DNA of 64,000 bases from Exiguobacterium sp. Helios (GCF_014524545.1 NZ_CP053557.1:62001-126000), one strand, 5' to 3'; positions 16,697-26,010 are shown, numbered from the stretch's first letter. Made by a program: numbers and translations. The notes: a model not told the origin generated them from the sequence alone.

Positions 16697-18088
16697 TCAA
16701 CCAATCAACATATTTTCTTTCGGATAACGAATCAAACGATCGTGTTGAGCGGCAAACGTAAACAGAATCGTCAACGATCCGACCCGGCCGAGCAACATCA
16801 TAAACATAATCAAGGCTTTCCCGAAGTCGTTTAATTCCGCTGTGACATTCAATGACAGCCCGACTGTCCCGAATGCGGACACCGTCTCGAAGAACAAGCC
16901 GACAAAAGAAATGTTCGGTTGTGACAAAGCAAGCAACGTCGTGATCAAAGCAATGAACAGGAGACTAAACACGGCAATCGCATAAGCTTTTTGAATAGCC
17001 TGCGGCCGAACCGTCCGTCGCATCAAGACGGTCTCACGTTGTCCGCGCAGATAAGTCCAGACGTTTTTCAAGATGACAGCTGCCGTCGTGACCTTGATTC
17101 CGGATCCCGTCGAAGCAGAACCTGCCCCGATATACATCAAGACCATCATCAATCCGATCGATAACGGAACCATCGTCGTTAAATCAATCGTCTGAAAGCC
17201 TGCAGTCCGCGTCGTGACGACTTGGAAGAAGACAATGTGTAACGCTTCAAAAAAGGATTTGTCATGAAGCGATCCGAGGTTCGACACCCATTCATAAATC
17301 ATCATCGCAAGGACCCCAAGTCCATTGATGACAACAAGCGACAACACCATCAGTTTCGAATGTAAGGAAATCTTCTTAAAACTCCGTTTCGCAGAGATAT
17401 CCGCAATAACGGTAAAACCGAGTCCGCCAATCATCAATAACGCGGCAATCGTCAGGATAAAAGTCGTATCCTGTTGAAACCCGACCAGGTTATCGCCCCA
17501 TAATGCAAAGCCTGCATTGTTGAAGGCCGATACGGCATGGAACAGTCCATAATACAGTGATTTGCCGAACGTATACTTATATTGGATGAATAAGTCGAGG
17601 GCAATCAACAGCATTCCGATCAATTCAACGACGACGGTCGTCAAGATGATGTTCCGGGTAAGACGGATTGTTCCGCCTGGACTGTCGAGATTAAACATCT
17701 CTTGAATGATGATCCGTTGTCGGATACCGATCTTTCGTCCTGTCACGCTTAACAAGACAAGCGCAATTGTCATGAACCCGAGTCCCCCGACCTGAATCAG
17801 CAACATCATGATGATTTGTCCTAACAGATTGAAGGACTCGGCAATATTGATCGTCGAAAGACCTGTCACTGTTCCGGCCGAAGTCGCAACGAACAAACAG
17901 TCGATGAACGATACATCCTGACCTGCCTGTTGGGACATAGGTAACCACAGTAAAAAACCACCCAGTAAGATGGTCAAGGTAAAACCGGTCGCAATGAATC
18001 GGGCCGGTTTATCGAATAACTGATGATAAATCAGTTCTCCGAACCGTCCGAACTTCGCAAGACGTGAACGTCTTTTATGTGAAAACAT
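16697..18088 (-). CDS. Ktr-type potassium uptake channel subunit (KtrB/KtrD, TrkH family)
   Basis: A 463-residue membrane protein of the TrkH/Ktr family, with four M1-P-M2 repeats. The selectivity-loop glycines are seen in GTVTGLSTINIAESFN, NNAGFALWGDN, RTAGFQTIDL and TVGLSLNVTAELNDF. It imports potassium, driven or gated by sodium, and needs a cytosolic RCK subunit (KtrA/KtrC), which is not encoded in this window. A basic N terminus (MFSHKRRSRLAKF) precedes the first helix. TAGGAGG favours the ATG at 18088 over an in-frame upstream codon at 18133. Confidence 0.92.
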   Translation of the reverse strand: MFSHKRRSRLAKFGRFGELIYHQLFDKPARFIATGFTLTILLGGFLLWLPMSQQAGQDVSFIDCLFVATSAGTVTGLSTINIAESFNLLGQIIMMLLIQVGGLGFMTIALVLLSVTGRKIGIRQRIIIQEMFNLDSPGGTIRLTRNIILTTVVVELIGMLLIALDLFIQYKYTFGKSLYYGLFHAVSAFNNAGFALWGDNLVGFQQDTTFILTIAALLMIGGLGFTVIADISAKRSFKKISLHSKLMVLSLVVINGLGVLAMMIYEWVSNLGSLHDKSFFEALHIVFFQVVTTRTAGFQTIDLTTMVPLSIGLMMVLMYIGAGSASTGSGIKVTTAAVILKNVWTYLRGQRETVLMRRTVRPQAIQKAYAIAVFSLLFIALITTLLALSQPNISFVGLFFETVSAFGTVGLSLNVTAELNDFGKALIMFMMLLGRVGSLTILFTFAAQHDRLIRYPKENMLIG

Positions 18089-18195
18089 ATTCGTACTCCT
18101 CCTAAGATGAAATGACCCAAGTGCATCTATCATACTCCCTCAAAAACATTTGTTCTATTTAAATCTGCAATCTGCTAAACGTTTTCGTTTTTTTT

Positions 18196-18204
18196 TGGTA
18201 AAAT
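18196..18204 (+). promoter_or_regulatory. Extended -10 promoter element upstream of the motAB unit
   Basis: TGGTAAAAT is an extended -10 (TGn plus TAAAAT) 46 bp before the GTG at 18250. A sigma-D consensus (TAAA-N15-GCCGATAA) was looked for and not found. Confidence 0.5.
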
Positions 18205-18249
18205 AGATAAAAGTCGACGTTTAATCATAAAAGGAGGTTGAGGGAAACA

Positions 18250-18489
18250 GTGGACCCTAGGACGGCTGACCATTCGATTGAAGATGTCTCGCGAAGGCTT
18301 GAACGCCAATCGCAATGGATGCCCGCACAGCTATATTATCAATTCGAGGAGTTACTATCGCTACATGTGGATCAATCAATTCTAAACGAATTGTATATTG
18401 CATTAAAAAAATACGATGTATTAACCGATATAGAACGTGACGAACGAAACGAAAGCATTCAGTTGCTTATCGATGAAAACGGCGCGTGA
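18250..18489 (+). CDS. Small protein of unknown function upstream of motAB
   Basis: A 79-residue acidic protein (DPRTADHSIEDVSRRLERQ ... RNESIQLLIDENGA) with no signal peptide or membrane segment and helical propensity throughout. I do not recognise the family. An excellent ribosome site AAAAGGAGG (18229-18237) is 12 nt before the GTG at 18250; the in-frame TTG at 18238 is too close to be used. The stop lies 97 bp before motA on the same strand with no terminator, so it is probably in the same transcript and may be linked to motor function or its regulation. Confidence 0.65.
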   Translation: MDPRTADHSIEDVSRRLERQSQWMPAQLYYQFEELLSLHVDQSILNELYIALKKYDVLTDIERDERNESIQLLIDENGA

Positions 18490-18586
18490 TTCTCGGTTTT
18501 TGGATTTCCGAGCAGAAGACGCCTCTTCTGCTCTTTTTGTTTTTCGTTCACGATCAGACAACATGGGGAAAGGTGGCACAAATGAA

Positions 18587-19372
18587 ATGGATATCGTGTC
18601 GATTATTGGTATTATACTAGGGCTCATCACCTTAGTCGGAGGAATGATTCTCAAAGGGGCTCCACCCGTTGCATTACTGAACCCGGCAGCACTAGTCATC
18701 ATTTTTGTCGGTACAGCGGCAGCAATCATGATTTCATTTCCAAAGGAACGTCTTAAAATCATCCCTGCTTTGTTTAAAGTCATCTTCTTTGAACAGCAAT
18801 TGATGACAAAACAAACGTTGCTCCAACAATTTTTAACCCTTTCGACACAGGCTCGAAAGGAAGGTTTATTGTCACTTGAAACGGCAATCGAAGAAGTCGA
18901 TAATGCGTTCATGCGCCGCGGCGTCATGATGGTCATTGACGGTCAACCGTCAGAATATGTTGAAGACGTCATGACGCGTGACCTTGAAAACATGACTGAA
19001 CGGCACCATGCGAATGCCAACATCTTCACACAAGCCGGTACATATGCACCGACCCTTGGTGTTCTCGGGGCCGTCGTCGGTCTCGTTGCGGCCTTATCTG
19101 ATCTCTCAGACATCGAAAAATTAGGTCACGCGATTTCCGGTGCCTTTATCGCGACGCTGTTCGGGATCTTTACAGGATACGTCTTGTGGTTCCCGTTTGC
19201 GACCAAGTTAAAGCAAAAGTCAGCTACTGAAATCCAACTCTATGAAATGATGATTGAAGGAATCTTATCGATTCAGAACGGAGAATCTCCTAAAAACCTG
19301 GAGGATAAGTTACTTGTCTATCTGACACCGAAGGAGCGTGCGACGTATGAAACGGAAAAAGAAGCCGCATGA
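18587..19372 (+). CDS. motA: Flagellar motor stator protein MotA
   Basis: A 261-residue stator protein with four membrane helices. The C-terminal TYAPTLGVLGAVVGLVAAL and GHAISGAFIATLFGIFTGYVLW blocks match Bacillus MotA rather than the sodium-type MotP. MotA4MotB2 complexes conduct protons to drive the flagellar rotor. AAAGGTGG (18569-18576) sets the start at the ATG at 18587; in-frame codons upstream overlap the previous gene. Its 3' end overlaps motB by 26 bp. Confidence 0.95.
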   Translation: MDIVSIIGIILGLITLVGGMILKGAPPVALLNPAALVIIFVGTAAAIMISFPKERLKIIPALFKVIFFEQQLMTKQTLLQQFLTLSTQARKEGLLSLETAIEEVDNAFMRRGVMMVIDGQPSEYVEDVMTRDLENMTERHHANANIFTQAGTYAPTLGVLGAVVGLVAALSDLSDIEKLGHAISGAFIATLFGIFTGYVLWFPFATKLKQKSATEIQLYEMMIEGILSIQNGESPKNLEDKLLVYLTPKERATYETEKEAA

Positions 19373-20120
19373 TGAACACATCTCTGAAGGCTGGCTGATT
19401 CCTTACGCCGATCTCCTGACATTATTACTCGCTTTATTCATCGTACTGTTCGCTTCGAGTAACGTCGATGCCGTCAAACTGAAAGCCATGTCCCAATCGT
19501 TCAGTTCCGTCTTCAACGGCGGATCCGGCATGATTACGAACAGTTCCCTATCGACCTCACAAGAAGAAGAGGATTCAAAAAAAACGGATGCCCGAACAAA
19601 AGCACAAAGCTACGAAATCGCTGAGCTCGAAAAGATCAAAGAAGAAGCCAATGATTACATTAAACAACAGAAGCTTGAGAAAGATATCAAAGTCGAGGTC
19701 ACGAATGAAGGACTTGTCTTCACGATCCGTGACCGGGCCCTCTTTTCTCCTGCCCAAGCAGATGTAAAAGGTGATGCAATTCAAATCGCTCAAGGTATGA
19801 GTACCCTGCTTGTCAAAGCAGGACAACGTCAAATCCAGGTTTCGGGTCATACTGATAACATTCCGATCAATACCGTTCAGTATCCGTCGAACTGGGAACT
19901 CAGTGCAGAACGGGCGATCAGTTTCATGCGTGCTCTTCAGCGGAATCCGAAACTTGCACCTAAACGATTTACGGTCAGCGGCTACGGAGAGTATCAACCG
20001 ATTGCTTCGAATGATACGGAAAACGCTCGCAGTCAAAACCGGCGTGTCGAAGTCCTGATCCGTCCACTGATTGATATCAAAGCACAAAACGTCTTGGATG
20101 AAACGAAGGTAAAACCGTAA
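19347..20120 (+). CDS. motB: Flagellar motor stator protein MotB
   Basis: A 257-residue protein. The short basic N terminus leads to one membrane helix with the ion-binding aspartate (YADLLTLLLALFIVLFASS, D22). A plug/linker region follows, then an OmpA-like peptidoglycan-binding domain with VSGHTDNIPI and NRRVEVLIRPL. It anchors the stator to the cell wall and carries the ion path with MotA. AAGGAG at 19331 favours the ATG at 19347, inside the motA end. Flagellar genes are otherwise not in this window. Confidence 0.95.
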   Translation: MKRKKKPHDEHISEGWLIPYADLLTLLLALFIVLFASSNVDAVKLKAMSQSFSSVFNGGSGMITNSSLSTSQEEEDSKKTDARTKAQSYEIAELEKIKEEANDYIKQQKLEKDIKVEVTNEGLVFTIRDRALFSPAQADVKGDAIQIAQGMSTLLVKAGQRQIQVSGHTDNIPINTVQYPSNWELSAERAISFMRALQRNPKLAPKRFTVSGYGEYQPIASNDTENARSQNRRVEVLIRPLIDIKAQNVLDETKVKP

Positions 20121-20150
20121 CATCCTTTGCTGTATGACGATTCGGCAATC

Positions 20151-20194
20151 AAAACAGGTCCACTCCGAGAACAATCGGAATGGACCTGTTTTTT
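20151..20194. terminator. Bidirectional intrinsic terminator
   Basis: AAAACAGGTCCA pairs with TGGACCTGTTTT, with an inner TCCGA/TCGGA extension, between motB and the convergent DUF420 gene. A T-run follows on the plus strand. Confidence 0.88.
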
Positions 20195-20210
20195 TGATGC
20201 ACGATTTTGT

Positions 20211-20744
20211 TTAATAGTACGGACGAATCATCACGTAAACGATAACGCCCGTCAGACTGACATATAACCAAAGTGGCATTGTAAAACGCGTCCACTTCTT
20301 GTGTTTCTCGAAATTTTGATTCAACGCATGAGCGAGCGACATCAAGACGAGCGGTACGATGACCGCCGCTAAAATGATGTGCGAAATGAGAATAAAGAAA
20401 TAGACGGGACGAACGAATCCTTCTCCGCCGAATTTCGTCGATTCACTGACCGCATGATACGTCACGTACGAAATCAAGAATAATGTCGTCGTCGTCATGG
20501 CACCACCGATGAAACGGCGGTGATTGATCCGGTTTCCCCGGCGAATCGAAATCCAGGCACCGAGTAACAACATAAAGGTAAAGCTGTTAAAGATGGCATT
20601 TAAAAAAGGAAGCAGCGTCCAGTCAAACCCGTCACCGACTTGTAAAGGCGGCGCAAAAAACAACAGAGCGACCAACAGATTGATGACGAGCGTCAAAAGA
20701 ATGACGACCGGAACGAAATTACGTTTTTTAGCAGATTGTTGCAT
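20211..20744 (-). CDS. ctaM: DUF420 membrane protein, CtaM/YozB-like (cytochrome oxidase assembly)
   Basis: A 177-residue protein with five membrane helices. Conserved histidines sit in NRINHRRFIGG, VTYHAVSES and FILISHIILA, followed by HKKWTRFTMPLWLYVSLTGVIVYVMI, matching the DUF420 family (YozB; CtaM in Staphylococcus). Those proteins are needed for maturation of heme-copper terminal oxidases. It is the last gene of a minus-strand cluster, 3 bp after the flavin reductase gene, and has an AAGGAG site. Confidence 0.85.
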   Translation of the reverse strand: MQQSAKKRNFVPVVILLTLVINLLVALLFFAPPLQVGDGFDWTLLPFLNAIFNSFTFMLLLGAWISIRRGNRINHRRFIGGAMTTTTLFLISYVTYHAVSESTKFGGEGFVRPVYFFILISHIILAAVIVPLVLMSLAHALNQNFEKHKKWTRFTMPLWLYVSLTGVIVYVMIRPYY

Positions 20745-20747
20745 GTA

Positions 20748-22175
20748 TTATTCTCCTTGTTTCCAATCAAAGTATCGTTTTAACCATTTTGGCAATGGAC
20801 CGTCAAAGAGACGTTCACGCCAGTATAAATCAGCCGCACGTTGGACCGCCGCCCCACGAATCGGGTACGGATGAACGACACGGGATAACTGACCGACCTT
20901 ATCTTTGCGCGCCATCGCATAAACGACTTCCTGCATCCATTCGCCGGCCTGCTCGCCGATTGCATGGGCACCAATCAGTTTTCCGCGTTTATCAGCAATC
21001 AGTTTGACGCGACCTTCCGTCCGGCCGTTGATGACAAACCGATCGACTTCATCAAGTCCGGTTTCATAGACTTTGATGTCACTGTGTTTTTGACGTGCTT
21101 CTTCTTCTGTCAGTCCCAGGTGGAACAGTTCAGGTGTCGTAAACGTCACCCATGGAACGGCACGGTAATCTGGTTTTGTCCGTAAGCCGAACAAGGCGTT
21201 CGTGACGACCGTTTTTCCTTCGAGACCGGCCACATGTGTGAACGGCAACGATTGAATCGTATCACCGACAGCAAAGATATGACGTTGGTTCGTCCGAAGG
21301 GAAGCATCGACTTGAACATAACCTTTTTCCACATGAACACCTGCGCGATCAAGGCGTAACGCATCAATCCGCGGCTTCCGGCCAACAGCCACGAGTACGG
21401 CATCCGTTTCAATGACACGGGATTCTTCGCCTGTTTTGACTGTGACTTCGATTCCGTTCGCAGCTTTCCGGACACTTGTGACGGTCGTATCCAAATGGAG
21501 TGTCAATTCCTGTTCGATTTGTCGTTGTAGTACCGTGACCATGCTGCGGTCTTCTTTTGGCATCAAGGATTTAGCACCCTCAATCACAGTCACTTCCGTT
21601 CCGAGATGCGCATAGGCTTGCGATAATTCGAGACCAATCGCTCCGCCGCCGATGACAAGCAATCGTTCAGGGCGTTCCGTTTGTTCAAAAATCGTCTCAT
21701 TCGTTAAGTACGGAATCGTATCAAGCCCCTCAATCGGCGGAATGATCGGCTGTGATCCCGTCGAAATCGCGAATTTTTCTCCGACAACCAGTTGTCCCGC
21801 TACTTCGACTTCATTGGCACTCAAGAAACTGGCTTCGCCGATATAGACATCGACACCCAAATCCTCGAACCGTTTCGTTCCGTCATGCGACTGAATGATA
21901 TTCCGGGCACGGTCGACGCTTGCTTTTGTTTTGCTGTACACTGCGTCTCCGTTCAGGGTCACATTGTACTTGGCTGCCGTCTGCTTCATGACATGAACGT
22001 CATGCGCTGCTTCAATCAACGCTTTTGACGGGACACAACCGTAATGCAAACAATCTCCACCTAAATGTGTATGACGCTCAATCAATGCGACATGGGCACC
22101 AAGACTGGCTGCTCCTGCCGCAATTGTCATTCCGGCTGCTCCACCACCAATTACGACCAACTGATAACTTTTCAT
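20748..22175 (-). CDS. FAD-dependent pyridine nucleotide-disulfide oxidoreductase (MerA/dihydrolipoyl dehydrogenase-like)
   Basis: A 475-residue class I flavin disulfide reductase. VVIGGGAAGMTIAAGAASLG is the FAD loop, GGDCLHYGCVPSKAL holds the redox pair C42-C47, LLVIGGGAIGLELSQ is the NAD(P) loop, and IFAVGDTIQS is the second FAD contact. The C-terminal base is in HPYP, but the usual TLSE/TLAE that follows is replaced by IRGAA, and the protein ends in a basic amphipathic tail (WLKRYFDWK). No mercury-binding domain is present and no 2-oxoacid dehydrogenase genes are near, so the disulfide substrate is unknown. It overlaps the DUF1499 gene by 4 bp. Confidence 0.85.
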   Translation of the reverse strand: MKSYQLVVIGGGAAGMTIAAGAASLGAHVALIERHTHLGGDCLHYGCVPSKALIEAAHDVHVMKQTAAKYNVTLNGDAVYSKTKASVDRARNIIQSHDGTKRFEDLGVDVYIGEASFLSANEVEVAGQLVVGEKFAISTGSQPIIPPIEGLDTIPYLTNETIFEQTERPERLLVIGGGAIGLELSQAYAHLGTEVTVIEGAKSLMPKEDRSMVTVLQRQIEQELTLHLDTTVTSVRKAANGIEVTVKTGEESRVIETDAVLVAVGRKPRIDALRLDRAGVHVEKGYVQVDASLRTNQRHIFAVGDTIQSLPFTHVAGLEGKTVVTNALFGLRTKPDYRAVPWVTFTTPELFHLGLTEEEARQKHSDIKVYETGLDEVDRFVINGRTEGRVKLIADKRGKLIGAHAIGEQAGEWMQEVVYAMARKDKVGQLSRVVHPYPIRGAAVQRAADLYWRERLFDGPLPKWLKRYFDWKQGE

Positions 22176-22549
22176 CGGGAAGCCTCCTTATACCGTGCCG
22201 AAATGTCTTCCATTCGTTTTCGGTTGACGCCCCAGTCGGAATAACCGACACGGGAAGCTGAGCGGAAATGAACTTTTTGGGAAGCTTCGTCGAAATAAAA
22301 TTCAACATCATCTTTAAAACGAAGGACTCTACTCGAGAAGACAGCATGAATGTACGTTGGATCTTCTTTGACTACTGTCACCCGGTCAAGACTTTGAAGA
22401 ACCCGCATGATTTGAAATTTTGATTCTGCTAGATTTCCGTTGAACGGTAAAGGTGTCATCTTCAACGCTTCTTTATCCGTCTGTGTCGATACCGCGTTCG
22501 GTTTCCCTGTAAGCGGACTTAATCTGCCGTTCGATACGCCAAGTGCCAT
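22172..22549 (-). CDS. DUF1499 family protein
   Basis: A 125-residue soluble protein. MTPLPFNGNLAESKFQIMRVLQSL, YIHAVFSSRVLRFKDDVEFYFDE and VHFRSASRVGYSDWGVNRKRMEDI are the conserved DUF1499 blocks. The function is unknown. GGAGGA supports the ATG at 22549 (MALGVSNGRLSP); upstream in-frame codons give a poorly conserved extension. The stop overlaps the flavin reductase start, so the two are coupled. Confidence 0.85.
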   Translation of the reverse strand: MALGVSNGRLSPLTGKPNAVSTQTDKEALKMTPLPFNGNLAESKFQIMRVLQSLDRVTVVKEDPTYIHAVFSSRVLRFKDDVEFYFDEASQKVHFRSASRVGYSDWGVNRKRMEDISARYKEASR

Positions 22550-22646
22550 GACTGATTCCTCCATTCGTTTCGTCTTGCTGTGAAGCATGATTCTCATTTT
22601 ACTTTACCAGTTCAGTTTCGAAAGCGCTTCTCATTTGACTTTGCCG

Positions 22647-24032
22647 TTATGCTTTTGTGACCGGCAGGAGGATCGTCGCAATGGCTCCGCCTTCCGGTTG
22701 ATTATCGATGAACAGTTTTCCTTCATGCGCTTCAACCAGTTCCCGGCAAATCGCCAGTCCTAATCCTGTTCCCCCTTTTCCTTTTTGAACTTGATAAAAT
22801 TTCTCCGTGACGTGACGAAGATGATTTTTCGGAATTCCGGGACCTTCATCGCTGAAGGATAAAAAGAGGACACGTTCGGAACGGACAAGGCGAATCGTAA
22901 TTTCGCCGTCAACCGGTGAAAAACGGATGGCGTTGTCGAGTAAATTCAAAAAAACTTGTTTCAATCGGTTTTCGTCGTACAACCCGATTACCTGTGACGG
23001 TAACTTACGGATAATCCGAATATTTTTTTCCTCCAGTTTTTGCCGGAGCTGCGCCGTCACCGTTTCGATGACTTCCGTCAAATTCACTTCTTGCCGGTAT
23101 AAGACTAAACGACTCGTTTCGAGTTTTGAAAAATCAAGCAACTGTTCAACAAGAGAAATCAACCGTTCGGTTTCAGAATGGATGATGCCCATCCCGAGCG
23201 ATGCTTCTTCCGGCAATCGTTCCGGCTCTGCCAGCAACGTTTCACTCCACCCTTTGATGGAAGTGAGCGGTGTTCGTAACTCGTGCGAAATCCCGGAAAT
23301 AAACTCGTCTTTTAATGTTTCCTGTTGTTTGATCTGTTGTCCCATATAGTTGATTGTTCGGGCAAGCTCACCCAGTTCGAACGTGTACTCTTCATTGACC
23401 TTAACATCATAATGCTGTTTGGCGATTTGATCGGATGCACCGATGACTTCCTGAATCGGTCGAACGATCGACGAGACGAGACGGGAGGAATAAATGTAGG
23501 CCAGTCCCCAGATCACGACACCCAACAAGAGAATCGCCAGACAAATTTCAATGACCCGTTGATCGATTTTAGCGAGCGACGTCGTATAACGCAGTGCTCC
23601 TGTCGTCTGTCCGAACGATACGATCGGTTCTGTCACCTCAAGCAGATGTTCATTTGTTGCCGGATCATCGTAACGTTTCGTGATCGTTCCCCCGCTCAGC
23701 AGACGTGTCACTTCCTGTTTCGTCATATTCCGCTTTGAGACGAAACCCGTGGATGAATAACGGGGGACCCCCTTCGCATCCAGCACTTCGATCTCCGCAT
23801 CCGTGTAGGCATACGAATCAAGTACATCATGAATCGTCGCTTCTGAATCTTGAAAATCATATGCCAGACCACTGTTCGCAAATAAGACAGCACTTGCGTT
23901 CGCATGCCGTTTCAAGACATCTGTCGCCGTCACATAATAATAGTTATACGTCACGAAAGATAGGATTCCGATGACGAGCAGCACTGTCACCGTAATAATC
24001 GTCATGAACCGCATCAAAATCTGTCGTTTCAT
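22647..24032 (-). CDS. Membrane sensor histidine kinase of a two-component system
   Basis: A 461-residue kinase. Helices at about 10-32 and 160-181 flank an extracytoplasmic sensor of about 125 residues with PAS-like strand content. HAMP follows (about 182-235), then HisKA with H250 in SGISHELRTPLTS and an ATPase domain with NLLDNAIRFSP, DEGPGIP and GGTGLGLAI. It partners the response regulator whose gene overlaps it by 4 bp. The stimulus is unknown; the lipoprotein gene upstream of the pair may feed into it. Confidence 0.92.
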   Translation of the reverse strand: MKRQILMRFMTIITVTVLLVIGILSFVTYNYYYVTATDVLKRHANASAVLFANSGLAYDFQDSEATIHDVLDSYAYTDAEIEVLDAKGVPRYSSTGFVSKRNMTKQEVTRLLSGGTITKRYDDPATNEHLLEVTEPIVSFGQTTGALRYTTSLAKIDQRVIEICLAILLLGVVIWGLAYIYSSRLVSSIVRPIQEVIGASDQIAKQHYDVKVNEEYTFELGELARTINYMGQQIKQQETLKDEFISGISHELRTPLTSIKGWSETLLAEPERLPEEASLGMGIIHSETERLISLVEQLLDFSKLETSRLVLYRQEVNLTEVIETVTAQLRQKLEEKNIRIIRKLPSQVIGLYDENRLKQVFLNLLDNAIRFSPVDGEITIRLVRSERVLFLSFSDEGPGIPKNHLRHVTEKFYQVQKGKGGTGLGLAICRELVEAHEGKLFIDNQPEGGAIATILLPVTKA

Positions 24033-24721
24033 TTTTCGTTACGCCATTTATAGCCGTGTCCCCATAACGTCTCGATGAACTGGGGTTCTGCTGGATTTTC
24101 TTCGATTTTCTGACGTAAACGGCGAATGTTGACGTCGACCGTCTTCCGGTCTCCGAAGTAGTTTTCGCCCCACACTGCATCGAGCAACTCGTCCCGCGAC
24201 ATGACCTGATCTTCATTTTTAATGAAATGGCATAATAAATCGTATTCTGTCGGTGTGACTTCGACATCAATCCCTGCTTTTTGCACCCGCTTTGCTCCGA
24301 GATCAATGCGAAAAGGACCTGAGACGAGTTCACGCGGTTGTTTCCGGCGACGGAGCGTTTCGACCCGACGGAGCAGGGACTGGATGCGCGCCAACAGTTC
24401 AGCCGGGCTGAACGGCTTCGCGATATAATCGTCCGCACCGACACTGAGTCCCATGACTTTATCTTCTTCACGCGTCCGTGCCGTCAGCATGATGATGCCG
24501 ACGACCTCATCTTTCGAGCGCGCTTGTTCACATACCGCGAATCCGTCGACTTCCGGCATCATGATGTCGAGCAGCAGGATATCGAACGTTTGCTGTTCAA
24601 AGTAGTTCAATGCTTCCCGTCCGTTCTCCGCTTCAATCACTTCATATCCTGCACGTTTTAAATTAATGACGATGAAACTGCGGATCGCATGCTCATCCTC
24701 GGCCACTAATATTTTAGTCAT
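24029..24721 (-). CDS. OmpR/PhoB-family response regulator
   Basis: A 230-residue regulator. The receiver domain has the acidic pair in VAEDEHA, the phosphorylated aspartate D52 in LLLDIMMPEVDG, T in MLTART and K in AKPFSPAEL. A winged-helix DNA-binding domain follows (VTPTEYDLLCHFI ... DVNIRRLRQKIEENP ... TLWGHGYKW). It forms a coupled pair with the kinase (ATGA overlap). A GCAGGAGG site precedes the ATG. Confidence 0.94.
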   Translation of the reverse strand: MTKILVAEDEHAIRSFIVINLKRAGYEVIEAENGREALNYFEQQTFDILLLDIMMPEVDGFAVCEQARSKDEVVGIIMLTARTREEDKVMGLSVGADDYIAKPFSPAELLARIQSLLRRVETLRRRKQPRELVSGPFRIDLGAKRVQKAGIDVEVTPTEYDLLCHFIKNEDQVMSRDELLDAVWGENYFGDRKTVDVNIRRLRQKIEENPAEPQFIETLWGHGYKWRNEK

Positions 24722-24744
24722 CTTATTTTCCTCCTGCTTTTACT

Positions 24745-26010
24745 TTATTCCACGAGCGCTACGTTGGCAGCGTACTCTTCATAGGATTGATTGGTAGAGA
24801 TGACATACACGTAATCAATGCCTTCTTTAATTTTCTTCTTGCGATGACTGGCGATGTATTGAGTCTTTGGAATGATCTCCAGTTCAAAATCAATCGTTCC
24901 GGTCTCTCGGTTGATGAACCGGACCCGATTGTCCTTTTTCTCAATCGTTTCACGTGTCGCCCAGTTTGCGGGAAAACGCATGACGAAATTGTATTCGAGA
25001 TCAATATACTGCTCTTCCCGAAGCTCAAAGCCGCTTTCAAGAAACGGTTCCACGTCGGAGCCGTTCCATGCGTAATAGGCCGTGATTCTCGGTTTTTCTT
25101 CGGCCACACGTCCGATGCTTCCGTCAGGCGTGTATTGATGCGCAAATTCGATGACACCGTCCTGGTCGACATCTTTCGGGAACGTATACATCGGCTCGAC
25201 GATTTCTGATGTCTCTCCCCAGCGGACCGAGGTCAGCCGGTCTTGTTCAAGTTGAAAGACGCGTAGATGCATTTTTGCCTCACGGGTAAAGGAAACGAAT
25301 ATCCCCTTTTTCTTCGCCGGATTCACGGTATCAATTTCAAACAGATCATGATCCGCAAATAAATCACCTTCTTTGACTGGCAATGTGACATTTTGCCGGT
25401 TGGTCGGGTTCAAGGCTTCCTCATAATACACAAGTTCCGTCGTCCGTCCTTTTTTAAGCAATACCATATCCTGACGTCGGTCCTGATTCAAATCGGCAAT
25501 CGTCAATCGATCATATGTATCGATTTTAGTAGTGTTAATCGACGGCTTCATCAAATCTTTCAGGAGATAGACCGTGTTCTCTTCAAGACTCGTCACACCA
25601 ATCATCAGTTGATTCACTTTTTTGGATTTATCGAGGATGACATGCAGTTGATCAATCGATCGTCCTGTCGCAATCGGCTGGCTCACACGTAAAACCCACT
25701 TGTTCTTCAGGCGTTCATGTACCAACACTTTGATCTGAAATGTCCCTAGTTGTTCGATCCGGTAAAAGGTGATGGCTTCATCACGTCCATCCCGGTTCAA
25801 ATCAATCAATTCATACAGCCTTGAAATGGATTGATTCCGAGGGGCCACGATTTCCGCTTCTGTCGGCAAATCGGTCTCAATTTTTGTTTTTAATGATTTT
25901 TCCCATTCCGGTAACGCCGGGTGTTCAAGTAAGGAAGCCGGATGAGGCAATGTAAGACCGCATCCCGCCAAATATAGGGTCGATAAGAAAATTACAAAAT
26001 ATTTCATCAT
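24745..26010 (-). CDS. Lipoprotein with FG-GAP/VCBS-like repeats, first gene of the two-component cluster
   Basis: A 421-residue exported lipoprotein: MMKYFVIFLSTLYLAGCG gives a lipobox cysteine at about residue 18. Repeats of the form DLNRDGRDEAIT, DLNQDRRQDMVL and DVDQDGVIEFAHQ mark an FG-GAP/VCBS-type beta-propeller that may bind calcium. The C-terminal region (FVMRFPANWATRE ... RVRFINRETG) is a separate folded domain. It lies on the cell surface and is 23 bp upstream of the response regulator, so it may be the sensor accessory or the target. GAAAGG favours the ATG at 26010. Confidence 0.8.
   Translation of the reverse strand: MMKYFVIFLSTLYLAGCGLTLPHPASLLEHPALPEWEKSLKTKIETDLPTEAEIVAPRNQSISRLYELIDLNRDGRDEAITFYRIEQLGTFQIKVLVHERLKNKWVLRVSQPIATGRSIDQLHVILDKSKKVNQLMIGVTSLEENTVYLLKDLMKPSINTTKIDTYDRLTIADLNQDRRQDMVLLKKGRTTELVYYEEALNPTNRQNVTLPVKEGDLFADHDLFEIDTVNPAKKKGIFVSFTREAKMHLRVFQLEQDRLTSVRWGETSEIVEPMYTFPKDVDQDGVIEFAHQYTPDGSIGRVAEEKPRITAYYAWNGSDVEPFLESGFELREEQYIDLEYNFVMRFPANWATRETIEKKDNRVRFINRETGTIDFELEIIPKTQYIASHRKKKIKEGIDYVYVISTNQSYEEYAANVALVE

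Noticed and set aside
18134-18249. Sigma-D type promoter before motAB
   Set aside because: TAAA is present, but GCCGATAA-like sequence is not at the required spacing; an extended -10 of SigA type explains the region better.
22614-22634. Possible cre box near GAAAGCGCTTCT
   Set aside because: Outer positions do not fit the consensus on either side, and it lies between genes of one cluster without a clear promoter.
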